Source of the DNA: Thermotogaceae bacterium
GTDB lineage: Bacteria; Thermotogota; Thermotogae; Thermotogales; Thermotogaceae
Direction of reading: 5' to 3'
Length of the DNA stretch: 30,787 nucleotides
NCBI GenBank assembly: GCA_021161105.1
Contig: JAGHBG010000249.1
Location: 1 to 30,787 of the forward strand
The position numbers and the translations under genes were made by a program. The notes beneath the pieces were generated by a model. The model was not told the origin of the DNA and searched no databases. It saw only the letters and a program-made list of their open reading frames with translations. Positions 8,066 to 17,100 of the stretch are shown here, piece by piece (position 1 is the first letter of the stretch; each line of letters opens with the position of its first letter).

Positions 8066-8118
8066 ACAACCTCAAACAGCGGCTACAAAGATGCTTTTTT
8101 AATTAGGATTATATGATA

Positions 8119-8266
8119 TTCATTTAACCCAACTTGAGACTTTTGTTTTTTGAAAAGATATGAACATCTCCCATATCGTATGATGCCTGATGCTTAACAA
8201 AATTTATACGAAACTACCTACTTCAGTACCATTTTACTATTGTTCACACTCAAACTTGCTACCTAA
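8119..8266. repeat. leader copy B (diverged duplicate of the cobO leader)
   Basis: TTCATTTAACC at 8119-8129 matches 7563-7573 exactly. After a 36-base insertion the match resumes with ATCTCCC (8166-8172), GTATGATG, CGAAACT, ATTTTACTAT (8231-8240) and CTCAAA. Read on the - strand, the copy retains GGGAGATG and GGTTAAATGAA, the cobO ribosome site and start, but the frame after the ATG stops after four codons. It therefore looks like a fossil of a cobO-like start. Confidence 0.45.
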
Positions 8267-8448
8267 ATCTCCCTGCTTTTTCCATAATTTCTTCTGTTAT
8301 TTTATAGGCTGTTGCTTGGAGTTTCATCATTTCAGAGAATCGTAGGAGAATATTTCGCTATTCAATATGATATCTTGTTATTTTTTTGTCTTCTTTCCTT
8401 TAGGATACCTTTTAGTTTTATCTTTTCCGCTTGATATGATTTTACCAT
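8259..8448 (-). pseudogene. degenerate small reading frame
   Basis: On the - strand an ATG at 8448 opens MVKSYQAEKIKLKGILKER..., 28 codons to a TGA. After frame changes, a second open stretch of 32 codons (RNILLRFSEMMKLQATAYKI..., ending ...EKAGRFR) reaches a TAG at 8259. Both read like helical, Lys/Glu-rich protein, and a poly-A run (CAAAAAAATAAC) lies near the break. Joining them needs more than one frameshift. No ribosome binding site is visible and no family is recognised. It could be chance. Confidence 0.22.
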
Positions 8449-8511
8449 GTGTAAAAAATTCTAAGAGTTAGTGAACTGAATTCATAATTCCTAAAGATTT
8501 CTGAATATGAA

Positions 8512-8530
8512 GGGTGGCATGTTGCCACCC
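8512..8530. terminator. strong hairpin, probable terminator below the EF-G-like gene
   Basis: GGGTGGCA and TGCCACCC form a perfect 8-base stem around a TGT loop, 60 bases after the stop of the EF-G-like gene. On the + strand it is followed by a T-rich tract (CTTAGTTTTG, then TTTCTTTTTT); on the - strand the following bases (TTCATATTC) are less T-rich. It may stop transcription from both sides. Confidence 0.7.
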
Positions 8531-8590
8531 CTTAGTTTTGTGCTTTCTTTTTTGAATTTCACGATTCAGGATCAAATTTTTTTTGTCACA

Positions 8591-10654
8591 TCACTGCTGC
8601 TCGAGCTCCCTTTTGCGTTCTTCTATGATTTTTTCCTGAATGTTCGGTGGAACTTCCTGGTATTTTAAGAATCTCATTGTGAAGTAACCTCTTCCGCTTG
8701 TTATTGAGGAAAGTTTGCTGGAAAAGTCAAGCATTTCTGCCAGTGGAACTTCTGCTTTTATTTTTGTCAAACCCTTTCCTGCTGGCTCCATACCAAGAGG
8801 TCTTCCTCTTCTTCCAGAGATTTCCCCTGTTACATCACCCGCGTTTTCATCAGGTACGAAAACCTCAACTTCCATTATAGGTTCGAGTATAACGGGATTT
8901 GCTGCTTCCATTCCTTTTTTGAAGGCCTGTATAGCAGCAATCTGGAAGGAGATATCCGAGGAGTCAACTTCGTGATAGGAACCGTCGTAAAGTACAACTC
9001 TTACATCAACAACCGGATATCCTGCAAGGACACCTTTTTTCATTGCTTCTCTTATTCCCTTATCAACGGATGGTATGAAATTCTTTGGTATAACTCCACC
9101 AACTATCTGATCTACAAATTCATAACCCGTTCCTCTTGGAAGAGGTTCAAGCCTTATCTTAACATGTCCATACTGGCCGTGACCGCCAGTTTGCTTTTTG
9201 TGTTTGTGCTCAGCGTCGGCTTTCTTTCTTATGGTTTCTCTATAGGCTATCTTAGGTTTTCCAAGGTCAACTTCAACGCCAAATATGCTTTTAAGCCGTT
9301 CCACCATAACCTCAAGATGGGTAGCGCCAAGCCCTGAAATGACCGTTTCCTGAGTTTCTGGATCGTATTCCCATTTAAATGTTGGGTCAGAGTCGGCAAG
9401 TCTTGCAAGTCCATTGCTTATTTTGTCTATATCCTGCTTGGATTTCGGATTAACGGATCTTGAATACATTGGTTCAGGATATTTTGGAAGCACAACCTTG
9501 AGCTTTCTGTCTTTGTGTACGAGGGTATCGCCAACAGCAGATTCAGAGAGTTTCAAGAGAATTGCTATATCACCAGCTTCAGCTTCTTCAACCTCAACTC
9601 TATCATTGAGTAGAGGAACATGTATATGCCCGACTTTTTCTGTATTTTCCTTTCTCATGTTTATGAAGCTATCTCCAACTTTGAGTTTTCCAGCCAAGAC
9701 TTTAAGATATGTTATCTTTCCAACGAATTTTGAAACTTCAGCCTTGAATATAACACCTACAAATGGTTCTTCATTGTCGAGTTTTATCTCAACCTCGTCA
9801 CCGCTGTTAAGAACTGCTTTATATGGTTTTGCTTCAGCTGGTGAAATACCAATTTCGAAAAGTCTATCGAGGAGCGTGTCTATTCCTACTATCTTTTCAG
9901 CAGAACCTACAAGCACAGGTACAACTTCAGCAGAAGCATAGCCTTTTCTCAAGGCCTGGAAGATCTTTTCTGGTTCAACTTCTCCCTCTTCCAGATATTT
10001 TTCCATGAGTTCTTCATCAAGTTCAACTATATCTTCTATTGAATTGTTCTTTATCTCTTCTACAAAATCCGCTACATCTGCTGGCACTTCAGTTTCTACG
10101 GCTTTACCACCATCGTACACATAAGCCTTTCCGGAAAACACATCGACAACACCTTTGAAGCTATCTTCTTTTCCAATTGGTATAAGTACTGGAATTATTT
10201 TTCTTTCGAATCTTTCTTTAAGATCTTCAAGAACCTTTTGAAAATCTGCTCTTTCCTTGTCCATTTGATTAACAAAGACCATGATTGGTTTTTCCATCTC
10301 TTTGGCTATTTGCCAATACCTCTCTGTTTGAATTTCCACACCAGCTGTTGCATTGACAACCATAACAATATTTTCAGAGACAAAAAGCGCGTTTATAACT
10401 TCACTCATGAAGTCTCCAAAACCAGGGGTATCGATAACCGTTACTTTTCCATCTTTCCATTCAAATGTTGCAAGGTGAGAAGTTACAGAAGAAGCCTTTT
10501 CCTGTTCGATCGGGTCATAATCAACAACCTTTGGGCCAGGCTTATCTACCTTTCCAACCAGACCCAACATGGAAGAAAGAAGATGGGATTTTCCAGAGCC
10601 GTTATGTCCAACCAAAGCCACAGTTCTTCTCTTTTCTATGGGAACCTGTTTCAC
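8591..10654 (-). CDS. elongation factor G-like GTPase (EF-G2 type)
   Basis: A translational GTPase paralogue of EF-G, 687 residues, similar in length to true EF-G. G1 is GHNGSGKS (16-23) rather than GHVDAGKT, switch I lacks the usual RGITI, G3 is DTPGFGDF (75-82) and G4 is NQMD (129-132) in place of NKMD. The five-domain plan follows: domain II about 290-370, III about 385-465, IV with the GGHGQYGHV motif, V to about 675. These changes mark the EF-G2-like subfamily known from Thermotoga and Thermus, whose role is not settled; it is unlikely to be the main translocase. The GTG start has AGGAGGTG seven bases upstream. It has its own promoter (10697-10726) and is followed by a hairpin, so it is probably monocistronic. 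Confidence 0.9.
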   Translation of the reverse strand: MKQVPIEKRRTVALVGHNGSGKSHLLSSMLGLVGKVDKPGPKVVDYDPIEQEKASSVTSHLATFEWKDGKVTVIDTPGFGDFMSEVINALFVSENIVMVVNATAGVEIQTERYWQIAKEMEKPIMVFVNQMDKERADFQKVLEDLKERFERKIIPVLIPIGKEDSFKGVVDVFSGKAYVYDGGKAVETEVPADVADFVEEIKNNSIEDIVELDEELMEKYLEEGEVEPEKIFQALRKGYASAEVVPVLVGSAEKIVGIDTLLDRLFEIGISPAEAKPYKAVLNSGDEVEIKLDNEEPFVGVIFKAEVSKFVGKITYLKVLAGKLKVGDSFINMRKENTEKVGHIHVPLLNDRVEVEEAEAGDIAILLKLSESAVGDTLVHKDRKLKVVLPKYPEPMYSRSVNPKSKQDIDKISNGLARLADSDPTFKWEYDPETQETVISGLGATHLEVMVERLKSIFGVEVDLGKPKIAYRETIRKKADAEHKHKKQTGGHGQYGHVKIRLEPLPRGTGYEFVDQIVGGVIPKNFIPSVDKGIREAMKKGVLAGYPVVDVRVVLYDGSYHEVDSSDISFQIAAIQAFKKGMEAANPVILEPIMEVEVFVPDENAGDVTGEISGRRGRPLGMEPAGKGLTKIKAEVPLAEMLDFSSKLSSITSGRGYFTMRFLKYQEVPPNIQEKIIEERKRELEQQ

Positions 10655-10696
10655 TGCCGTTCACCTCCTGCGAATATTGAGTTCTGAACTTTTTGA

Positions 10697-10726
10697 ATTA
10701 TATCATTATTATTTTATCAGTTTAAA
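10697..10726 (-). promoter_or_regulatory. promoter of the EF-G-like gene
   Basis: On the - strand TTTAAA (10721-10726) and TGATATAAT (extended -10, TATAAT at 10697-10702) are 18 bases apart, just after the nnr stop codon. The transcription start would be near 10690, giving a leader of about 35 bases that contains AGGAGGTG. Confidence 0.6.
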
Positions 10727-10728
10727 CC

Positions 10729-12246
10729 TTACTTTAGATAGTCTCTAATAACTTTACCTATGCTATTTGTGATTTCTGTTGCAGAAAAGCTGTATTGAGA
10801 ATCAGCGTATTTAGCAGTAAGACCGTGAATGTAAGCGGCGACTACGGAAGCGTCTTTTGCGTTCAATCCTTGTGCCATAAATGAAGTGATCATTCCTGTG
10901 AGCACATCACCACTTCCGCCTTTTGCAAGTCCAGAATCGCCAGTTATATTGAAGTAAGTTTCGATTCCGTCAGTTATTATGGTTGTAGCCCCCTTTAGGA
11001 GAACTACAATTCCATATTCTTTCGCAACTTTTTCAGCCAGTATGTAGTTGTATTTTGCATCCTGGATAGATTTTCCCAAAAGCCGTGCAAATTCTCCAGG
11101 ATGGGGTGTTACAACCGTAGGAGCTTCTCTTCCTTTAAAGAATGTTATATCCAGGTTGTTGAGCGCATCCGCATCAACGACAGCAGGTTTTTCTATCTTA
11201 AGAATACTCTTTACAAAGTTATGAACCTTTTTACTCTGAGAAAGCCCGGGACCTATGGCAAATACATCTATCTTTTTCAAAAAGTCTTTTACAAACTCTA
11301 CAGATTTCTCACAAAAGTATCCATCGCAGGACGGAACAGGAATAGTTATAACTTCTGGTGCTACCATCGCAGGGACTTCATGAATCTCTTCAGGAACAAG
11401 AAGGTATGTAAGCCCTGCGCCTGATTTTAAAGCGCCGAGAGCGGAGAGCACAGCTGCGCCTTTGTACATTTTGCTTCCCGCAACTATTGCCACTTTTCCA
11501 AAAGTTCCCTTGTGAGAGTCTTTAGGCCTGTGTGGGAGAAGAGACTTTACAAAATCAGCGGTTGTTAAATAACGCCTGATGTTGAACTTATCTGTCAGGT
11601 ATTTTGGGATGCCAATAGAGGCAACTTTAAGCTTACCTGTGTGTTCTCGTCCTGGATATAAAATATGACCAATTTTCGGATACGCGAAGGTTACTGTGAG
11701 ATCACATTCAACAGCTTTTCCCATGGCTTTTCCGGTATCAGAATCTATACCACTTGGTATGTCAACACATACTTTGTAGGCTGGTGACATGTTTATCATA
11801 TCTATAATTTTTGCGACTTCTTCTCTTACTTCACCTTTCAATCCTATTCCTAAAATTGCATCTATCACGACATCGGCACTTATTAGAAGACTCTCAAAAG
11901 CGGAAAGATCAATGTCCTCGCCAAGAACGAGGTAATTTCCTCCCATTTTTTTGTAAATTTCGAAGTTTTCTTTTGGCTCTCCTTTGAGTTCTTTTGACAA
12001 AAGCACAACGTTGACATCAGAGGAATAATCAAGAAGGGTTCTTGCGACAACAAGGCCATCTCCACCATTGTTTCCCTTGCCAATCACTATAACAAATGAT
12101 TTGTTATAAAGCTCTTCCATTTCGTGTTCAAGTGCCAGAACAACGGAAACTCCTGCTCTTTCCATTAAAACTCTTGAAGGAATCCCGAGATTCTCTATCG
12201 TAAACCTATCCATCTCTTTCATTTCAGATGATTGCAGAACTCGCAT
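10729..12246 (-). CDS. nnr: bifunctional NAD(P)HX epimerase / ADP-dependent NAD(P)HX dehydratase
   Basis: Repairs hydrated NADH and NADPH, a damage product that forms faster at high temperature. The 505-residue protein is the usual two-domain fusion. The N-terminal YjeF_N epimerase shows GNNGGDG (58-64) and VDIPSGIDSDTG (161-172). The C-terminal ribokinase-like dehydratase shows HKGTFGKVAIVAGS (245-258), GPGLS (332-336), VDADALN (357-363), TPHPGE (380-385) and GGSGD (443-447). The ATG at 12246 lies inside the end of tdk (23-base overlap) and has GGGGTGAG upstream, which supports it over the internal Met9. It is the last gene of the long mreB-led run, downstream of dnaB and tdk. Confidence 0.94.
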   Translation of the reverse strand: MRVLQSSEMKEMDRFTIENLGIPSRVLMERAGVSVVLALEHEMEELYNKSFVIVIGKGNNGGDGLVVARTLLDYSSDVNVVLLSKELKGEPKENFEIYKKMGGNYLVLGEDIDLSAFESLLISADVVIDAILGIGLKGEVREEVAKIIDMINMSPAYKVCVDIPSGIDSDTGKAMGKAVECDLTVTFAYPKIGHILYPGREHTGKLKVASIGIPKYLTDKFNIRRYLTTADFVKSLLPHRPKDSHKGTFGKVAIVAGSKMYKGAAVLSALGALKSGAGLTYLLVPEEIHEVPAMVAPEVITIPVPSCDGYFCEKSVEFVKDFLKKIDVFAIGPGLSQSKKVHNFVKSILKIEKPAVVDADALNNLDITFFKGREAPTVVTPHPGEFARLLGKSIQDAKYNYILAEKVAKEYGIVVLLKGATTIITDGIETYFNITGDSGLAKGGSGDVLTGMITSFMAQGLNAKDASVVAAYIHGLTAKYADSQYSFSATEITNSIGKVIRDYLK

Positions 12247-12802
12247 CTATCTCACCCCTTAGTAACTTATTGAAGCAATCCCTGCAGACTGCTATGTACT
12301 TTTCTTTCCCACCCACATCTATCTCGCTCTCCCCACCAGAAGTTTTGAAAGTAAGAGTTGCGTTATGTTCACCACAAATTGAGCATACTGCTTTCTTTTT
12401 TATAACTGAATCCGCTAAAGCTAAAAGCTTCATTGTTGTAGGAAATGGATTTTGTTTGAAGGAAAGGTCAAGTCCCGCGCAAAAGACATCAATACCTTTA
12501 TCAATTAACTCTTTTACCACAAAGAAAAGGTTCTCATTGAAAAACTGGCTTTCATCAATGAAGACTGCTTTTGTACTGTCATCAATGTGGTCAAATATTG
12601 AATTAGGATCATTTATTGCGATAGCATCAACCTCTATTCCAGAATGAGCTTTTATCTTTTCCATGGAGTACCTTGTATCTATAATAGGTTTGAACATTTT
12701 TATGTTCTTTCTTCCAAGGGTGTATATCTCAACGAAAGAAAGTAGTTCGGTTGTTTTTCCTGAGTACATCGGACCTGTAATTACTGTGAGTTTCCCTGCC
12801 AT
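12224..12802 (-). CDS. tdk: thymidine kinase (type II)
   Basis: Phosphorylates thymidine to dTMP in the salvage pathway. The 192-residue protein has the P-loop GPMYSGKT (10-17), the catalytic glutamate E84 in the DESQF motif (83-87), and the four-cysteine zinc site C140, C143, C173 and C176 typical of TK1-like tetrameric enzymes. Length is normal. The ATG is preceded by AAGGAGGGAG. It lies 11 bases after dnaB and overlaps nnr by 23 bases, so all three are likely on one transcript. Confidence 0.95.
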   Translation of the reverse strand: MAGKLTVITGPMYSGKTTELLSFVEIYTLGRKNIKMFKPIIDTRYSMEKIKAHSGIEVDAIAINDPNSIFDHIDDSTKAVFIDESQFFNENLFFVVKELIDKGIDVFCAGLDLSFKQNPFPTTMKLLALADSVIKKKAVCSICGEHNATLTFKTSGGESEIDVGGKEKYIAVCRDCFNKLLRGEIDASSAII

Positions 12803-12813
12803 TTTCTCCCTCC

Positions 12814-14166
12814 TTACATTGGAAGTTGGAGTATATCAAGATCGTAAAATGTGACAGAAGATGGATCAAATACAAGAGTAACTGTTCCGATGGGGCCGTT
12901 TCTTTGTTTCCCTATTATTATCTCTGCTTCATGGGGTTCATGGATTCTATCAGATTTTTTATAGTATTCCTCTCTGTATATGAATATAACTGTATCCGCA
13001 TCCTGTTCTATAGCACCAGACTCTCTAAGGTCACTAAGACGGGGCCGCTTGTTTTCTCTTTGCTCAACGGCTCTTGAGAGCTGCGACAGAGCTATTATAA
13101 CCACATCAAGCTCCCTTGCAAGAAGTTTCAAAGACCTCGAAATTTCCGAAATTTCTTGCTGACGGTTTTCCTTGGATGATTTAAGATGCATAAGTTGCAG
13201 ATAATCTACAAATATAACATCTATTCCAAATTCTTTTTTCATTCTTCTTGCTTTTGCTCTGAGTGTTCGTGGATCAAGAGATGCTTCATCATCGACAACT
13301 ATGTTTGATTTATAAAGCTTCTCAGTTGCAACTGTAAGTCTATCCCATTCCTCTGAGGTAAATTCTCCTGTTCTCAGTTTGTGAAGATCAACATGGGCTT
13401 CCATTGCAAGAAGTCTTTGGGCGAGCTGTTCAGCAGACATTTCTAAACTGAATATTCCGACGGGGGTGGAGTATTTTATGGCCATGTTTCTTGCAAGACT
13501 CAGTGCAAATGCTGTTTTACCAACCGAAGGTCTTGCTGCGATTATAACGAAGTCTGACTTGTGGAAACCTGTTGTGAGTTTATCAAGTTCGGAGAATCCC
13601 GTTGGAATTCCCGTAACGAGTGGTGCAGCTTCGCCAAGTTCCTCTGCACGCTCTTGAACTTTTTCAAGTTCTTCGAAAACATCATGCATTATTTGTTTAA
13701 TATGAGAATAGTTTTTAAGGGCTCGGGACTCTGCTATTTCGAAGATGAGTTTCTCTGCGCTGTCAAGAACCTCGTCTATATCAGATTCTTCTGAAGCCAT
13801 TTCAACTATCCTGCTTGAGGCTGTTATAAGTTGTCTGAGTATAGATTTATCTCTAACTATTTTTGCATAGTGAGCAACATGGGCTGCTGTAGGCACAACA
13901 TCAGCAAGTCTTGCAACTTCAAGCTCTCCGCCCACAACATCCAGCTTTTGCATGGCTTTTAATTTTTCCGACACCGATATAACATCTACAGGCTCTCCTT
14001 CGTCATAGAGTTTCTCTATGGCTTGGAAGATTAATCTGTTTTTTGGGTAGTAAAAGTCGGAGGAATTTACAATCTCCATTATATCGTTTATAACGTTTGG
14101 GTCTATGAGAACACTGCCTATAACTGCTTCTTCAGCTTCCTGACTGCTCGGTGGTACCTTTGCCAT
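12814..14166 (-). CDS. dnaB: replicative DNA helicase
   Basis: Hexameric 5'-3' helicase that unwinds DNA at the replication fork. The 450-residue product has the N-terminal DnaB domain (about 5-105), a linker helix region (about 150-180) and a RecA-like motor with Walker A RPSVGKTA (212-219), FSLEMS (239-244, catalytic E242) and Walker B VDYLQL (320-325), followed by the LRESGAIEQDAD region. No intein is present. Start: ATG with GAGGTG nine bases upstream, 10 bases after the stop of the large envelope fusion gene. Confidence 0.97.
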   Translation of the reverse strand: MAKVPPSSQEAEEAVIGSVLIDPNVINDIMEIVNSSDFYYPKNRLIFQAIEKLYDEGEPVDVISVSEKLKAMQKLDVVGGELEVARLADVVPTAAHVAHYAKIVRDKSILRQLITASSRIVEMASEESDIDEVLDSAEKLIFEIAESRALKNYSHIKQIMHDVFEELEKVQERAEELGEAAPLVTGIPTGFSELDKLTTGFHKSDFVIIAARPSVGKTAFALSLARNMAIKYSTPVGIFSLEMSAEQLAQRLLAMEAHVDLHKLRTGEFTSEEWDRLTVATEKLYKSNIVVDDEASLDPRTLRAKARRMKKEFGIDVIFVDYLQLMHLKSSKENRQQEISEISRSLKLLARELDVVIIALSQLSRAVEQRENKRPRLSDLRESGAIEQDADTVIFIYREEYYKKSDRIHEPHEAEIIIGKQRNGPIGTVTLVFDPSSVTFYDLDILQLPM

Positions 14167-14176
14167 TTAAATCACC

Positions 14177-17100
14177 TCACATAATTCCAAAGTTCATATC
14201 CCCTGTCATAATATCATAATCGAAATGTTTATCGGGGAAGTCTGAAAGTTTGAATGATATAGAAAATTTTGAAATATTCAGAGATTCTCTATAAGACAGG
14301 CTTAAAGCTGTTGAAAATACCCATTTATGCAACATTTTTGTCAAAGACAGGGTAAACGATGGAACAGTCCATTTTTCACCATCATAGTTTAAGTTGGTTT
14401 TTAAAGTGTAATATGGGTCACCACCTTTCACGCTATAGGAGAATGTAAGATATTTTCTTTCAGAGATTATATAGTCGTTGTATTTTAATGTTATGGAGGA
14501 TTTAACTTTGCCTTTTCTTATGTATCCTTTAACATAGAAGTAATAAAGTTTTATAGGATCAACATCTGTTCGTATCTTAAAGTTTCCAGAAAGTGAGAAC
14601 TTTCTATCAAATAATTCGAAGGATTTAGTAGAGAATTTATCTACAATTTCTTTTATTGGTTTTTCTTGATTCAAGTAATATATAAATGATATGGAGTTCT
14701 TCAATGTGTTTCCTTTTAAATTTTGACCCATAACCATGGAAACGGAATTAAAAGGTTCTTCCTCATCATAGTGATATTTTGTGGATGCGGAAAAAGATAA
14801 AGTTAAGTTTCCAAGTTTTGTCGAATATTCTAAATTGAGTAAAGGATCGTCCCATCTATCTTTCGTTTTTAGAAAATTGTAGGAACTTTTTGCAGATAAC
14901 ATTAGTCCAATAAATGGCGGTTTGAAAGACAAAGAAACATCTGATTTATGTGTTGTGGCTGTTTTTTCGAAATTATCGTCTTCATTCTCAACTTTTTTAT
15001 AGCTTGATGATCTTTTGTAGTTAATGGAAGCTTTAATTGTGTTGTAAATATTGATGTTTACATCTGCTGCTCCATCATCATAAATGTAGTTTTCTGCATT
15101 CTCATCTTTCACTCTGACATCTTTATATTGAAAACTTTGTAAGAATTTTAAAGACGCAAAATTTGTTTTGATTTTCTTTGAAAACATATTCCATCTTATT
15201 AATGAATTACTTTTGTAGTATGTAAGATCAGTAGAAGAAAAAGAATACGTGAAAGTGTTGGATAAACCTAAAGAAGATCCTATTTCCTTTATTAATCCTT
15301 TAGATAAGGACACGCTGACTTTGCCATCATGTTTCATTTTGTCAAAATTATCAAATAAATCACCTTCACTGTAAGATAGATAGGACTGATGTTTAAAGTA
15401 AGACACAGTGATTTTTGAGTCTAATGTGTTTTTTGAGAATTTTTTCACATTCAAGCTTGGTAAAAGCCATGAAGTTACACCACCGGAATTTTTTCTGTTC
15501 AAGGTTATATAAAAAGGTATACCAAATAGCCTGTAGTATGTTGAATAAGTATAACTTGAGGATGTATTGGAAGTTTGTACTGAAAGAGAGGTTTTTTGAA
15601 GATTTTTGAACGAAAGCTTGAAGGAAAAATTCTCATTAGAATCACTTTTTGAATGACTGAGTGAAAAAGGATTGTCCATAATTTCGTCAGTTAGCATTAG
15701 CGAATATTTGGTTTTTCCATCTGAATCGCTTATTGAAAAAGCTGCAGCACCTGTGTTGGAGTACGAGGTATGAAAGTAAAAACTATTTATACCGGAACCT
15801 TCATAAGATACCTTAAGCCCCATTTTAAAAGTGGGACTATCTTCCAGAGATTGGTAAAAAAAAGGAAAGTACATTATCGGAAAGTTAAATATAGTCAAAA
15901 ATATATTGCGTGATACGAAATATTTACCGGGAGATATTTCTGAGAATTCTGATGAGAGGTAATAGTGTGGAGATGGGTCATTACATGTGGTTACATAAAC
16001 ACCCTGTACTTTAAATACACTTCCTTTCTCAAATTTAATTCTATTTCCTGAAATGTAAAGTCGCTTTTTCTTTCCTTGAATTTTAGTGTCTATGAATCCT
16101 ACAAAACCAAGCGCTTCATTGTTTTTATATTGGGCTACAATGCCTTCTGCTCGATTACCTTTTTTATCACTTAAGGTCATTTTTCCCATGCTATCTTTTA
16201 TTATTACTTCTGTGGAATTTTTTGTATTTAATATTAAAAACTTTGTAAGAAATAATATGTTTTCTTCTTTTCTCTCCAGATTTGAAGTGGTATTAAAAAA
16301 GAAATAATCGGTTCTACTTGCTGATTGAATAATAAAAGATGCGGAATTGATTGTTATAGTACCCTCATCTGTTGTGAAAAACCCTCTGTTAACATAAAAT
16401 GCCTGTCCAAAATCTTTATGCAGAGTTAAAGTTGAAGCGTTTAAAAAGCCATTATCTTTCACAATTGTTGCGTCATATAGTTCTAAGATGTTTTGGTCGA
16501 AGTGATAAACTCCTGTTGCCGCTTCTGCTATTTTGCTATCTTTTTCATAAATTTCTACATTTCCGACAAAGGTAGCTTTATCATTATCAATATAGGTGTT
16601 GTTTGCAATTACTTTGTATTCTGACCCGAAGTATGTGGAAGTTACGATGATCACGGCTATGAGAACGAGAATTTTTGAGTAAAATTCTCGGAGTTTCTGT
16701 ATGAAAGCGGTATCAATGAAGATGAAAAGAATCAGCCCAGTTATCCCGAAGGAAATATCAGGGAGCCATGAAGCCAGAACAGGATTTATCAAATACTCTT
16801 TTCCTAAAGCGCTTATCCATGCACCTGAACCCTGGTACAGGACAACGAGGATAAAAGTTATGATAACTCCCCAGGATTTGCTTGTGAAGTTAAAAAGCAG
16901 AGAGAGTGATAGACCAACAAGTATGATTATTATTGGTGCGAGGGCAGTTGAATATCTGTTGTGAAGTTCTACTATCCATTTTGCCGCTCTTTTTTTGTCT
17001 TCTATGGATTTTATGACTTCGACAAGTTCAGAATGAGACAGTTTTTGGGGTGAAGATAAAGAAATTAACCTGCCAAAATCTCTATCCATTTCCAGCTTTA

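Larger units (their letters stand above)
8066..8590. other. 525-base region without an intact gene
   Basis: Between the YfiM-like gene and the EF-G-like gene there is no complete coding region of useful length. It holds a weak AGC/GCT stem with a T6 run (8078-8100), leader copy B (8119-8266), a degenerate - strand reading frame (8259-8448) and a strong hairpin (8512-8530). The composition is AT-rich and resembles decayed accessory DNA. Confidence 0.6.

Noticed and set aside
9414..9941. A long + strand frame inside the EF-G-like gene
   Set aside because: It is antisense to a clearly coding GTPase and is rich in Ser/Thr/Leu as expected of a shadow frame.
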